DNA of 64,000 nt from Abelmoschus esculentus (lineage: Eukaryota; Streptophyta; Magnoliopsida; Malvales; Malvaceae): NCBI GenBank assembly GCA_035048815.1, contig JAUCBN010000024.1, positions 618,001 through 682,000 of the forward strand, read 5' to 3'. This document shows positions 11,911-23,161 of the stretch, piece after piece (position 1 is the stretch's first letter; every line of letters begins with the position of its first letter). Under the pieces are notes generated by a model. The model was not told the DNA's origin, did not search any database, and saw only the letters and a list, made by a program, of their open reading frames with translations. The position numbers and the translations under genes are program-made.

Positions 11911-13644
11911 CTAAGCTTTTGTTCCTTCTGCATTCTTCTCATCTTCAACATCCTGCAAGCGGACATATATGTGGAATCACATGATACAATTTACTGATGC
12001 GACGGGAAGCATTTTGAGAGTTAGGAAAGTTATTCGAGCTTACGGAATTTTCAATCTTGTCAAAATCATCAATAAAACTCCCATCACCATCAGCATCGGC
12101 ATCATCTGAAAGATATGCAGATAAATGTGGCATTATTGCAATGAAAATAGAGGGAAGAAGAAGGAATAATTCAACTCATTTCTAAAATGGTTATCTATTA
12201 ACAACAAAGCTGGCCACATTAAGTTCACAAACATCGCTTATCCGGGATATAAACACCTCTTCCAATATCATTATATTGCATTGAATCAGACGAAGAAAGT
12301 AAGGCTACACGATCCATAATCGGGATTTAACATGACTCAGGAAAAACATTCTTTAGAAAATATAACTCGAAGATAAAAACCATCAACGTGTTCAAGAGCA
12401 AGCAATTCAAAATATCAAAGCCACAGGAAACAAGAGAACACACAACATTATTATATATCCGCAATTAAACACGGTAATTTCAATGAAGTGAACATACCTC
12501 CACCACCACCACCATCACTATCTTCAAAATCTCCCAACAAAAATGTATCCAAATCTTGCTCGGTAGATGCACTTGAAGTTTTACTTTTAAGACTAGATTC
12601 CGATTGCTCGGTCTTAAGTATGGGAGTTTGCTTGAGTTCATCCTCTCTTGCTTTCTCCTGCTTTGCTCTCTGTTTAAATTCCTCCATGTACTGCTTCTCA
12701 TAACTAATAAATACAAATATCTTACATCAAAATAATAATTCGATCCCTAATCCTAAATTACCACTATTATAATACTAATTGAACACTTACGGGCCAACAT
12801 GAGTACTAACAAGAATGAAATATATCCTCCAAAACTTCCTTTCTTTCATCACACGCGGACACATTTCATATCTTAATTTCTTGATTTCCTGCACAAGAAA
12901 AATGGGTTTTACATAAATTATTAATTACCAAAGTAGAATAGCTGAAACAATTCTTGCATATTTCAGAAAATTCAACTAAAAAACAAATTTTGCTTGGCAT
13001 ATTCTTCCAAATTTAATTAAAAACAACGTCAATCAAATTGTCAAACGTAGGCAATGAAATTTAAATGTATTTTTTTTTTAACCTCAACGGTCGTGAGAAC
13101 AAGAGTGGCATGCCTCTCTTGCCAATCACTCAGATCCTTCCGTAAATTGGTCACCGGTTCATCTACACACACACACAAAAAAAAAAAAAAAACTGAATTT
13201 TAAATTTTGATATTTCATTTTTTAAGAAAACACACAAAAATTACCTTCGACAGGGGAAGGGAAATTCTGGAAAGTACTAGAAGTGAAACCTCTAACGAAG
13301 TCTCTCAAATCATCAGTGACACCAAACTTCCGGAACTCCGAATCGGAGATTGGTGGAGGATCCGAGAAATTAGAACCAGATGCGGCAATGGAGAGGGAGG
13401 AGAGTTGATGAGGGATAATATCAGAAATGGACTTGGAGAGGCTCTGGATTTGGATTTGATCGGCTTGCTGGAGAGCCGCGGTTTTGAATTCATCGGCTTT
13501 CTTCGATGCTTCAAGAGCAAACTCCTTGGACTTCTTGGCGGTTTCGGCGACTAGATCTGCGATTTTGTCCGGCGTTGTTAGGGTTTGAGATTGCCTCGCC
13601 GCTTCTTCAGCGAAGGACTTGGCGCGCTTCCAGAAGTCTTCCAT
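11911..13644 (-). CDS. BSD-domain protein
   Basis: Six exons (13644-13245, 13162-13083, 12888-12791, 12703-12498, 12105-12044, 11952-11911) join in frame to about 295 aa. The N-terminus (MEDFWKRAKSFAEEAARQSQ) is a long Ala/Lys-rich helical region. A BSD domain (BTF2/synapse-associated/DOS2-like) follows at about residues 115-210, with FGVTDDLRDFVRGFTSSTFQNFP, LSDWQERHATLVL and CPRVMKERKFWRIYFILV; the paired aromatic FW residues are the family hallmark. The tail is acidic, with TPILKTEQSE, DDADADGDGSFIDDFD and a Gly run. Plant members are soluble proteins of poorly known role, some linked to transcription or trafficking. Splice phases and the length fit the family. Confidence 0.9.
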
Positions 13645-14922
13645 TTTTATGGATTTTTGAGATTCTTTGCATCTTCTCCGCTGCTTATATAGCTTACTTT
13701 CTCGTTATAAAATGACGTCGTATTGTTATCTCCTTATGTCGTTCTGCACCGTGTCAATTTTGTGTATATTTTCAAATTACTATTAATATATTCTTAGTTT
13801 TTAATGGTTCTTTAACCTTTAAAAGTTATCTAATTAAGACAATGATTTGATTTTAATCTAAATTAACTGATGAAAATCATTTCAATTTTGCTATACAATA
13901 ATCGCAGAATTAATTTCAATTAATTATAGAAAGAGATTTTAAGGAAAATTTTGTAGTTTTCAATTAATTAAACATTGATTTCTCTAATTTATGAAGATTA
14001 TAACTTCTTATTCATTTTAATGGTAAATAATTAATGTTTTTATTTAATCTTAATTTCGTCTATAAAAATACTAATCAAATCACGTTGAAACTTGAAAGTA
14101 ATCAAGATAATAGAGCTAGTATTTGATCGGGTCAAGATAAAAATTTTAAAATATTTTAAAGTCAAATTAGAAATTTATCTATAATATTATGAGTATAATT
14201 TATTCAGTCTTCTATAACTATACAAAATATATATATCGATACACTAGCTATTAAAATTTTATTTAAAATATTATTTAGTTGAATTTATAAAATTATAATT
14301 TTAAATCAAATAAATTTAATTTATTTTTTGATGTTAAGTTAAATTTAAAATTTTAATTTTTTAAATCGAATTTTATTTGAGAAAAAAATTTACAAATAAG
14401 TATAAAAATAATATTGTGAAGTGCGGAACATTGTAAAAGAAAGAGTCGGTCTGTTGGGTTTTGTAGCCACCATTCTCACCGCCGAGAACCACCCCAACAA
14501 AAAATTATTAGGTCAACCATGTTTATCACGTTATCTATAGTCTCACGTTATCTATAGTCTCAATTAATTAGAACTGTTAATCTTAATTTTTTCTAAGTGA
14601 ATTATCACTTCTTTCCTATATGTACTTAGTAGGTGGGTGGTTATTAAGTGATTATTTAAAGATTAACGGTTCTGATTGTTTGGACCATGGATTACGAGCA
14701 CAACAGCCCAACTCCCTACGTCCCCCTGGTTTTACGTAAACAAAACCATATTTCCAGCTCTCTTTTCATCAAATGTCGGCCATAAAACATAAACAAAAAG
14801 AAGACAGAGTTTCTCATTTCCCTAATTACAAAAAAACATTAGTGGTTACACTGACAAAATCGTGGTCCTAATGGATTGTTATCTGTACTGTTGTTGCCGG
14901 AGAAATGGATCCTCTCCCGGTT
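13645..14922. other. AT-rich intergenic DNA with an element relic
   Basis: No gene is supported. 14497-14710 carries a decayed copy of a MITE related to the 17.7-kb element, with a short direct duplication of ACGTTATCTATAGTCTC at about 14528-14562. Confidence 0.45.
14497..14710. mobile_element. Degenerate MITE related to family A
   Basis: Read in reverse, the core matches the interior of the element at 17712-17935, including GACCGTTGATCTTTAAATAA-like sequence, the CCACTAAGTACATATAGG-like block and TCCATGGTCCAA. Only one end is recognisable and the other is disrupted by a 17-base duplication. It is an old, damaged copy, inferred from shared order of blocks. Confidence 0.55.
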
Positions 14923-15878
14923 TCAAGGACCGACTGGTATTGATTTGTTGTGTATGGGTCGTCGTCTTCTTACGTGGGAATAATCCATCGTAAAATATTG
15001 TGAAATGTCGACCCCAGCAGACCCAGACTCCAACCATTCTTGCCTTGTGCCTCGATTCCCATGCAATGCTGATGGCTCTTTCTGGTATGATTTCCCTGTT
15101 CAATGGCATCGTTTTCTTTTCATTACTATTGAAAGATAATCACATTTAAGTGATCATAAAATAAAGAAAAGACACTGAAATTTACATGGAAATCATTGCT
15201 CATCAAATATGTCGTATTATGAACGCTTCAGATCGAAACAAAACAAAATTTAGGCTAAGATTTAGAGTTTAGAATATTATACAAACCCGAAGCATATGTT
15301 ATTTGTCCAGCTGAAAAGAAAAACACACTAATACTACACTAGGCTCCATGTTATAGTTTTGCTATCGAACACTAAAAAACTAGGTTTAGGGTTAAGGTTT
15401 GGAGTTTAAAATATAGGGTTTGTTTTCGGTGTTTAAAGTTTAAGATTAGAATACTTGTAAGACATGTTACCTGAAACATGTTCCTTCTGCTTGGTGTTTG
15501 AAATTGAATGGTGAGCTTCATTTACCTTAACCTGTTTTCAAAAACAAAAGACAAATCAGTCTGTTCTTCCTCAGTGAATCTGATTAAGGATTATAAACAT
15601 TTTCTGGATAAATTCTTACCTCAGTGAATCTGATCTTCCTTGGAAGTGATGGGTACTGAGAAAGCTCAACTCCTTTTGCTGCATCTGCACATGATAAACC
15701 AACCAAACTCATTAAACACTGAAACACGAGATAAAAATAAGACACAAAAGAGAAACCTTTTCTTTATAGTTTTACCTTGTTCATTTGCTGCTTGCAGCTT
15801 CATTTCCATGGAAGCACAAGGTGATGACATTGCTAACAAGGCAAAACACAGCACTGTAATGAACACTGACAGCTCCAT
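14923..15878 (-). CDS. RGF/GOLVEN (CLEL) signalling-peptide precursor
   Basis: Four exons (15878-15776, 15684-15620, 15531-15471, 15095-14923) splice in frame to a 133-aa preproprotein. Residues 1-23 (MELSVFITVLCFALLAMSSP...) form a signal peptide. The middle is variable and Lys/Glu/Ser-rich. Near the C-terminus is DYSHVRRRRPIHN, which fits the family consensus DY-x7-P-x-HN, followed by a short tail KSIPVGP and a stop. In this family the Asp-Tyr pair directs tyrosine sulfation, and the 13-residue peptide is released to act through RGFR/RGI receptor kinases in root meristem maintenance and gravitropism. The last intron has a purine-rich acceptor, so that junction is the least certain. Without splicing only an uninformative 70-residue frame is visible. 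The mature peptide replaces the usual His/Pro middle with four consecutive Arg. Confidence 0.8.
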
Positions 15879-15961
15879 AGATCAGTACTACAATTCTCAG
15901 AATGTTTTCTTTCTTTGTTTTGTATGTTTTTTTTTCATTGTGTTGTATCAAGCAAAGACTC

Positions 15962-15974
15962 ATATATATATAAA
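15962..15974 (-). promoter_or_regulatory. Probable TATA box of the RGF peptide gene
   Basis: On the minus strand the sequence reads TTTATATATATAT, about 85-95 bases upstream of the start codon. This is a good TATA-box position for a short 5' UTR. Confidence 0.5.
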
Positions 15975-16672
15975 GATAACAGATACACAAAGCACAAAAA
16001 TGCAGTGTCCCAGAACACTTTCCTGGGAAATCTTAAATTTTTATATTTTATGTCAGCTACTATATGGTATGAGTAGGACCCAAGGTTTTGTTTTATTCTA
16101 ACAAGAACTAACACACATGTCTACCAAAAGCACCCACTTTATGTTGCTAATTTTAGTAAATTTATGAGCTTTGTATATTCTTTGGTTGATAATTCAGATT
16201 CTGAAAGAACCAGTTTCCTGGGTTTTTGGTGGTTGACAGCAAGAATTTCCCATAAAATAATTTTTTTTCTTGTTTTTGTTTGTTTTCCGAGAAAATGGAA
16301 ATTGAACTAGGTGAAGACTGAAGAATTACTACTATTACAAGTACACCCCCTCCTTTTCCGTACAAACTTTTATGGAAGGATTCATCGGAAGAACAAACAT
16401 ACCCAACCCAAAGCAGTCAAATTGTCACTTGTTGGAAAGGGAAGCCTTTTGTTTTTTCAAAGACAAAACACATGCATGTGTAGTAAATCCATGACCGACC
16501 ATTGGAAAGAGATGGAAATAAAGGACCAGGTAGCCAGAATGTTTGACCAACAATGAAACTCTAAGTTTACACGTTGCATTATCAAAACATTAATTGGAAC
16601 ATAATAAAGAAAAATGTACTCTCTTTATCTGGTATAGCTTATAAGCTGATACTATGAGCAAGAAAGTGAAAA

Positions 16673-17047
16673 CTAAAAAGAAAACACTCTAAACCTACAG
16701 GAAATCACATACCAAGCGAGGGAAAAGGGGATGATGTTATTGTATCTTCGGGTCTTGAGAGGTTCACGGTCATCTTTGCTGGTTGTTGGTGCAGAGGAAC
16801 CAGAGTCGGATGTGATGATTCTGGTTTCCAGTTTGCTATCATCAGATACTTCTTTGACAAGGCAACTGTCGGTTGCTTCCTCTGATGCAGAGGCCCAAGC
16901 AGGACTGATCGGTGTAGCTTCCCCTTTCCCACTGTCGGATTCTTCGGCAGCAGAGACCATAGCAGGAGTTGAAAGAATTGTCTCTTCACTTGGATTGTTC
17001 GATTCTTCAACGTCAGAAACCACTATGATTTCGTTTTTACTTGCGTC
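16673..17047 (-). CDS. Orphan acidic Ser/Glu-rich exon, unknown
   Basis: A minus-strand frame of roughly 120 codons lies between a plausible acceptor (TATGCAG before GACGCAAGT) and a plausible donor (GCTTG then GTATGT at about 16710). The encoded stretch is Ser/Glu/Thr/Asp-rich (for example SDVEESNNPSEETILSTPAM) and looks disordered. I find no partner exons of matching phase on either side, and the DNA upstream of 17.2 kb is element-rich. It may be an internal exon of a broken gene or part of an unrecognised gene. Confidence 0.3.
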   Translation of the reverse strand, partial: DASKNEIIVVSDVEESNNPSEETILSTPAMVSAAEESDSGKGEATPISPAWASASEEATDSCLVKEVSDDSKLETRIITSDSGSSAPTTSKDDREPLKTRRYNNIIPFSLAWYVISCRFRVFSF

Positions 17048-17053
17048 CTGCAT

Positions 17054-18829
17054 AGATTCAAGATGCTAAACTCAAACATCGATGCAGAAATATAGTGGAT
17101 AGTAAAATGTAATAATGCACATTTCGTTAAACAAGTTTCTCCAAATCCCTGCATAAATAAAACCTATAAAACTTGGATCTATCTCAAAAAATAAGGATTT
17201 GGGTGACAAATGGACAGAGACATGGCGGGTTTTAAAGTAAGGTAAAACATAATTATTTGAAAGTTTAAAATAAATTTTTAAATAAATAAATTTTTAAATA
17301 ATTATATATAAAAATAAACTTTAATTTTAAATTTTAAATAAATTATAAAATATAAAAATATATATTATCTCTAGTGTTTTTAATTATTAATCATAAATCT
17401 ATTTTTTATATTAGTGCATAAAAATAGGTATAAAAAATGGAGGATTTCTATTGAGAAAGAGGGGACCATCTAGTCATCTGGTACCACCACCATGGCATTA
17501 AGGTGGTTCAGCCCAAGTGTGAAGGGTTTGGGCCGAGTGGACTTAGTCTTAGTTTGGGTCATATATTTTAATTGGGCTTGAGAAATGTGTAAAAGTTTAA
17601 TATGTAATTTGGGTAAGGTGTTGATGTAAAATGGATTCTAATTCTTTTTGTCTGAAATGTTAATTTTTCCCTTATAAAACGGTACAGGCCCTAACTAATA
17701 TCCCAAAATTTGGAGAGATTATAGGGTGAACCCTGTTCACCACGTCATTCATGGTCCAAGCAATCAGGACCGTTGATCTTTAAATAACCACCTAATAACT
17801 ACCCATCCACTAAGTTCATGTAGGAAAAAGGTGATGATTCACTTGGAAAAAAATTAAGATCAACGGTCTTGATTGTTTGAGACCATGGATGACATGGTGA
17901 ACAAGGTTTATTGTATAATTTTTCCAAAATTTGGTTAAACTGCAGGAATTTTTTTTACATCCCGGCAAGCGAACACGGACATCATACTTTACTATCACAA
18001 TTAAATCAAGTAGTAAATGTCATTTCTTTTCATGGACCCTCTTGTTTTTTTTTACCAAACGTAATAGTTCAGTCCACGCCAAACTAACCGAAGAATAGTT
18101 GTCCTCACAAATATTTATATGTTCTATCAAATAATTCAGACAATAACTCATCCTTTTACACTGTATAAGATTTTGTACCATACTTCTTCGAATATTGTAT
18201 TATTATCAGAGAAAAAATCTGTTTTTTTTTTTTGCCTTTTACCATATTTCAACACTAAGAAATTAAAGGGGAAGATTTCTATTCTTGTTAGTTGTTATCA
18301 TATTCATACATGATTTTGTCTCACCGTGAGCTTCCTTTTTGCAAAAACATGTTTTTTTGAAAACAAAAACCATTGTTGTAGGAAGGCGAAAAGGTAAAAG
18401 AGTTTCTTCTTTGTATCCATGTTTTTTCGGTCGATGTGTAATACTTTTACGTGGCGAAAATTGCAGTTTTTGCAGTAAATATTAAAACACGTTCCAATGA
18501 AAGAAGATATGAAACGTCAAACGTCAGACCAGAGATGAAGAGGTAGAAAAATGGTAGTAGCAGTATTAAACTATGTTCTTTTATATGTTTCTTCATTGTG
18601 CTATCAAAGAAAAAGTTTTCTTCTTTGTCATTTGCTGATACAAAGTATGTTAATGCTTCTACGACAGATTGTTAGCAAAGTTCTATATTTGCTTTCGTGC
18701 TTTATATGTTTTTCTTTCTTCGGAGCCAAGAAACCCTACCCTTCTGGTTTTGAGTGTGTTTCTTTTAAAGGGTTAAAGTTGAAATGAGTTTCTAACTTTG
18801 CATGTTTACTGCAGATATTCTGAGGAAAA
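17054..18829. other. Intergenic DNA with a MITE; helicase 5' flank
   Basis: It holds the MITE at 17712-17935 and, from about 18.5 kb, the promoter and 5' UTR of the helicase locus. A splice acceptor (TTTACTGCAG ending at 18814) 16 bases before the helicase ATG implies a 5' UTR intron. The open frame at 18551-18787 is more likely untranslated leader or intron. Confidence 0.45.
17712..17935. mobile_element. Inverted-repeat MITE, family A copy 2
   Basis: The left end is GGAGAGATTATAGGGTGAAC and the reverse-complemented right end is GGAAAAATTATACAATAAAC. Both continue into a shared TTCACCACGTCATTCATGGTC-like block. The element is about 224 bp and flanked on both sides by AAAATTT, consistent with a 7-bp target duplication. 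The ends resemble those of the copies at 1.8 and 32.4 kb, but the interior differs, so it may be a subfamily. Confidence 0.82.
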
Positions 18830-21800
18830 ATGGGAGATGAAGGTTCATGTGAGAAGAGAGTAATGGCTAAAAAAAGTTTGGGTTTCATTGATATTGTGTT
18901 TCGATGGTCTCTTGAAGACATATTCAATGACAATGTTTACAAAGATCAGGTGGGATTGCCTTCTTCTCCATTGATGCAACAGAGAAGATTGTCAATCTAA
19001 CTAGGACTCAGTTGACACACTTTTATGTAGTAGCCGACATATATATAGTTATGGAAGCAAACTAAAACAAGACATGAAAAAACAGTAGTTTTTGATTTCT
19101 TGCTATTGAACTCTCTTGAAATTTTATTTAGAACATTAAAAGCCTATGAGTAGATCTTATTCTTTGCTTAGTTAAACCAGAAAGATGTTTACAGATTGAA
19201 CATAATAAGTTTGTTGAACGGGTGAGCTAGCCGGTGTGTGTTTGAGTATTGTATAGCCTAAGATTATATAGTTCTGTACTTAAATCAGTACCTTTGGCCT
19301 TCCCTTTGTGTTTTATTCATTTTCGATTACCATGGAAAATGTTGTTAGAGGTTTTGTTATTACAATTTGTTAGACTGTTGTGAATTAATCTGCTTGAATT
19401 TTATGTCAACTACCAGGTGAAAAAGATTCCAGTTTCATTTCAGTCTGTGGATCAGTATTTCGATTCGTATGTTTTGCCTTTGTTGGAAGAGACACGAGTG
19501 GAAATGAAATCATCCATGGAAGCAATAGCTAGAGCACCATATGCTGAAGTGACTCATCTTGATGTGGCAAGTTCTGTACCATTTTCATGTGCTGTGAATG
19601 TTGATCACTGGAGGAAAAGGTCCTCCACTCCTGATAAGAAACCATACAAAACATTGCCTGGAGATGTTCTCATCGTAGCAGATGTGAAACCTGAGACTGC
19701 TTCTGATTTAGTATGTCCAGGTAGAACCTGGACTTTTGCCCTTGTCACAAAAATCGAGGATAACAAAAGGGATAACAGTTCATCAACCTCTTTTAAAGTA
19801 ACAACATTGGAAGACTTTAGATCTAAAGATGATACAAAGAAATCACTTTATGTTATTCACTTGATGAGCCTGATCACACAGAGACGATTATGGAATGCCT
19901 TGCACATGAGGAGAAACTTAAAGATTATTAAAGAAGTTTTGTGCACTGATCAAAAGGTATGGTATCACATTGCCTATATGTTCGAGATTTGATTCTGTCA
20001 CTGGAACTATACCTGATAACTTGTTACTTCTTTTTGATCATTAACTGTTGCTTATGGATGCAAGTACATTGTGCTATATGGTTATTCTTTGAGCCATGTT
20101 AACAAGTTGAGGCATAGCAAGTGTACAAGTCGATTAATGTACTGTGAGTATTGCACCATATTGGGATTAATTTTCTTAAGTTTCATGTTGTATGCAGGTA
20201 GCTAAAGGGTGCGATCTTTGTTCCTCAGAGATCGGTGGAGACTGGAATAATATTTTCCTAAAAAATTTGATATCACAACTAAATAACTCTCAAAAGAATG
20301 CGGTTGTTGCTTGTTTGAACAAAATGCAGTGCAGCCATATGTCTCATGTGGAACTTATTTGGGGTCCTCCGGGAACTGGGAAAACTAGGACTGTTAGCGT
20401 GCTGCTGTTTTCTCTGTTGAAAATGAAATATAGGACACTCGCCTGTGCCCCAACTAATGTTGCAACTGCAGATCTAGCTGCACGAGTTGTAAAGCTGACA
20501 AAAGAATCTAACAAAGCCGGCTCTGTCGCTGATGGTCAGTTATGTTCCTTGGGAGACATCCTCTTGTTTGGCAATAAAGAGCGTCTTAAAGTTGATTTTA
20601 AGATCGAAGAAATATTTTTGGATTATCGTGTAGATAGGCTTAGTGAGTGTTTTGGACTGCTAGGTTGGCGGCACTGTTTTAGTTCGATGAAAGATTTGCT
20701 TGAAGATTGTGTCTCTCAGTACCATATTTTCTTGGAAAATGAATCAAGCAAAGAGAAGAAGGGTGGTGGGGGTGAATTTGATAGTAAGAAGGTTGTACAA
20801 AAATCATTTCTTGAATATGCAACAGAAAGATTTGCTAGTACAGCATTACCACTGAGAAGATGTGTGTCGATTTTAGGTACCCACATACCTAAATTTTACT
20901 TTCAGGAACAAACTTTCCAAGACTTTGAAACTCTTTAGGCCTGCTTGATTCTTTTGAAAATTGTCTGTTCTCTGATGGTATTGCTTCTGAAGAAGTGGAA
21001 GAGCTTTTTTCGTGTTCAATCGATGACAAATTGCTTCCCCAAAATCTGTGTGATCCATCACGCTTGTTTTGCTCATTAAGAAACCAGTGTCTCTCTATTC
21101 TGAAATCCCTCTTTGATTCTCTTAGTGGACTTAAACTGCCAAGTTCAAGGAATAAGGAATCCATTGAAAAGTTCTGCTTTGAGTCAGCTTCTTTATTCTT
21201 TTCCACTGCAAGTAGTTCTTATAAACTCTATAATGCTGAAATGGAACGGAAACCTCTCAAAGTATTGGTAATCGATGAAGCAGCGCAGTTGAAAGAATGT
21301 GAATCTGCCATACCTTTGCAACTGCCTGGTTTAGAACATTCGGTTCTTATTGGTGATGAGTGGCAATTGCCTGCTACAGTTAAAAGCAATGTATGTAAAT
21401 TAGAACTAGTTTTGTTGTCTTTTATCTCTGAAGTTCCTTTGCAATTTCCCCTCCATTTAGTTTTGGTAGTAACTTCTTGAATTTGTATGTTTTCTTTATA
21501 GGTTTCTGATGAAGCCGGTTTTGGAAGAAGTTTATTTCAAAGGTTGAGCACTTTGGGTCACTCAAAGCACCTACTGAATATTCAGTACAGAATGCATCCC
21601 TCAATCAGTCGTTTCCCGAATGCATGTTTCTATAATAACATGATCTTGGATGCAGCTTCGGTGAAGTGTCAAGAGTTATGAGAAACGTTATCTTCCATGG
21701 CCTATGCTTGGTCCCTTTTCCTTTCTAAATGTGTCTGGAAGAGATGAAGCTGATGGAATGGGGCATAGCCTTAGAAATATGGTTGAGGTAGCTGTTGTGC

Positions 21801-21866
21801 AGAAGTTGGTGGAGACTCTGTTCAATGGTAATTACCTTGAGTCTTTCTAATTCTATAATCTGTGTT

Positions 21867-21902
<36 letters not shown>

Positions 21903-22782
21903 GCTCTGGTTGAGAGTTGCAGAAGCCCGTTTCACTTATCTTCATATTCTTGTCATTTTCTATAGATTTGTTTTTGTTGTACTTGTTGCTTTTGCTTACA
22001 GCAAGGAAGAGATCAAGAGCGAGGGTCAGCGTTGGCATAATATCTCCTTATAATGGTCAGGTGGTTTCAATTCAGGATAAACTTGGTAAGAAATATGAAA
22101 AAGTTGATGGTTTTTTCAGTAAAGGTGAAATCAGTTGATGGATTCCAGGGAAGTGAGGAAGATATTATAATAATATCAACGGTTAGATCCAACCGAACTG
22201 GAGCAATTGGTTTCGTATCCAATTCTCAAAGAACTAATGTTGCTCTTACAAGGGCTAGGTATTTCCTTCTTTGTGTGTGTCTCTCTCTGTAGCTTTTGCA
22301 AATCCATGACCTGTTGCAATACATTTCTTGGTTTTTAATCCCTTCTCAGGCACTGCCTATGGATTGTGGGGGACGGAAGAACATTCTCCGATCGTGAATC
22401 TGTTTGGCAGGGTTTGATTCGATATGCAAAGGCGCGTAGCTGTTTCTTTAATGCTGATGAAGATAAGGAATTGGCTAAAGCCATTTTAGATGCCAAGAAA
22501 GATTTTGGTCATCCTGATAACTTGGAAAAGGATGAAAACCGTGTACCCACTAACCAAGAGAGTAGCTGTAAGGATGAGAAATTTAGCAAGGGTAAGAAGC
22601 CAGCTTCGGAAGTTACTGTCAACTCCAAAGGAAGAATAAAATCCAAAGAAAAAGCAGGTGTGGAGGGCTGGAATCTGGGGGCCATAAGCGTTCCTGGAAT
22701 TCTGAATGGTCTATTCATGGCAGTTGTATTTGCCATACCTTTGCTTGCAGCATGGAGTTATAGAACTTCTACAATGACTTGA
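18830..22782 (+). pseudogene. SEN1/MAA3-like SF1 RNA/DNA helicase with three frameshifts
   Basis: Six exons (18830-18949, 19417-19956, 20198-21390, 21502-21827, 22002-22258, 22350-22782) have good splice sites. All SF1B helicase motifs remain: Walker A GPPGTGKT (about residue 276), Walker B VIDEAAQ, GDEWQLPA, LLNIQYRMHPS, VGIISPYNGQV, SVDGFQGSEEDIIIISTVRS and TNVALTRARHCLWIVG. The family acts on RNA/DNA hybrids or RNP. Reading is broken by three single-base indels: a loss near 20936, a gain near 21673 and an extra T in the T-run at 22111-22116. Each needs one base to restore the family reading frame. The C-terminus ends in a hydrophobic helix (GLFMAVVFAIPLLAAW). It is either a young pseudogene or carries sequence errors. 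Confidence 0.85.
21865..21902. repeat. (CA)n(TA)n microsatellite
   Basis: A run of CA dinucleotides passes directly into TA dinucleotides within the fourth coding intron of the helicase locus. Confidence 0.9.
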
Positions 22783-23161
22783 AAGTACATCTACTTTGTT
22801 TAACTTGATGATTAATCCAGTCTGAAGTTGCTGCAAGTTGTTTTTCGAACTGCAACCTGTCTGAAATCCTAAGTAGATTCAAAGTTTTATTTCCCAATCG
22901 AAAGCAAGAAAATTTCCCATTGCTGTATTTCATCTATCACATAAAGCTTCACATATGATAATCATGCTCATGAACTCATCCATCTAAAGAAAGCAACAAA
23001 GTATGAAATTTCCTGAGTTTTGAAAAATAGAAAAACACTTTATTTCTTCAATTATCCTCAGTTTTGAACAATGCTTAAATGCCTAATGAACTCACTACTC
23101 AAGATCTATATACCCCCAGGTTTCAAGAAATTTCCTGAAATCCCCCAAACCTCTATTCCCC
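22783..23161. other. Shared 3' flank of convergent genes
   Basis: This short interval separates the helicase 3' end from the convergent TPR gene. No further gene is seen; it should hold both polyadenylation regions. Confidence 0.5.

Noticed and set aside
18551..18787. Hydrophobic plus-strand frame before the helicase
   Set aside because: It lies just before a 5' UTR splice acceptor and probably belongs to an untranslated leader or promoter.
20880..20918. Possible mini-intron (GTACCC...TTTCAG) in helicase exon 3
   Set aside because: At under 40 bases it is too short for a plant intron, and the intervening codons fit the family in frame; the frameshift lies downstream.
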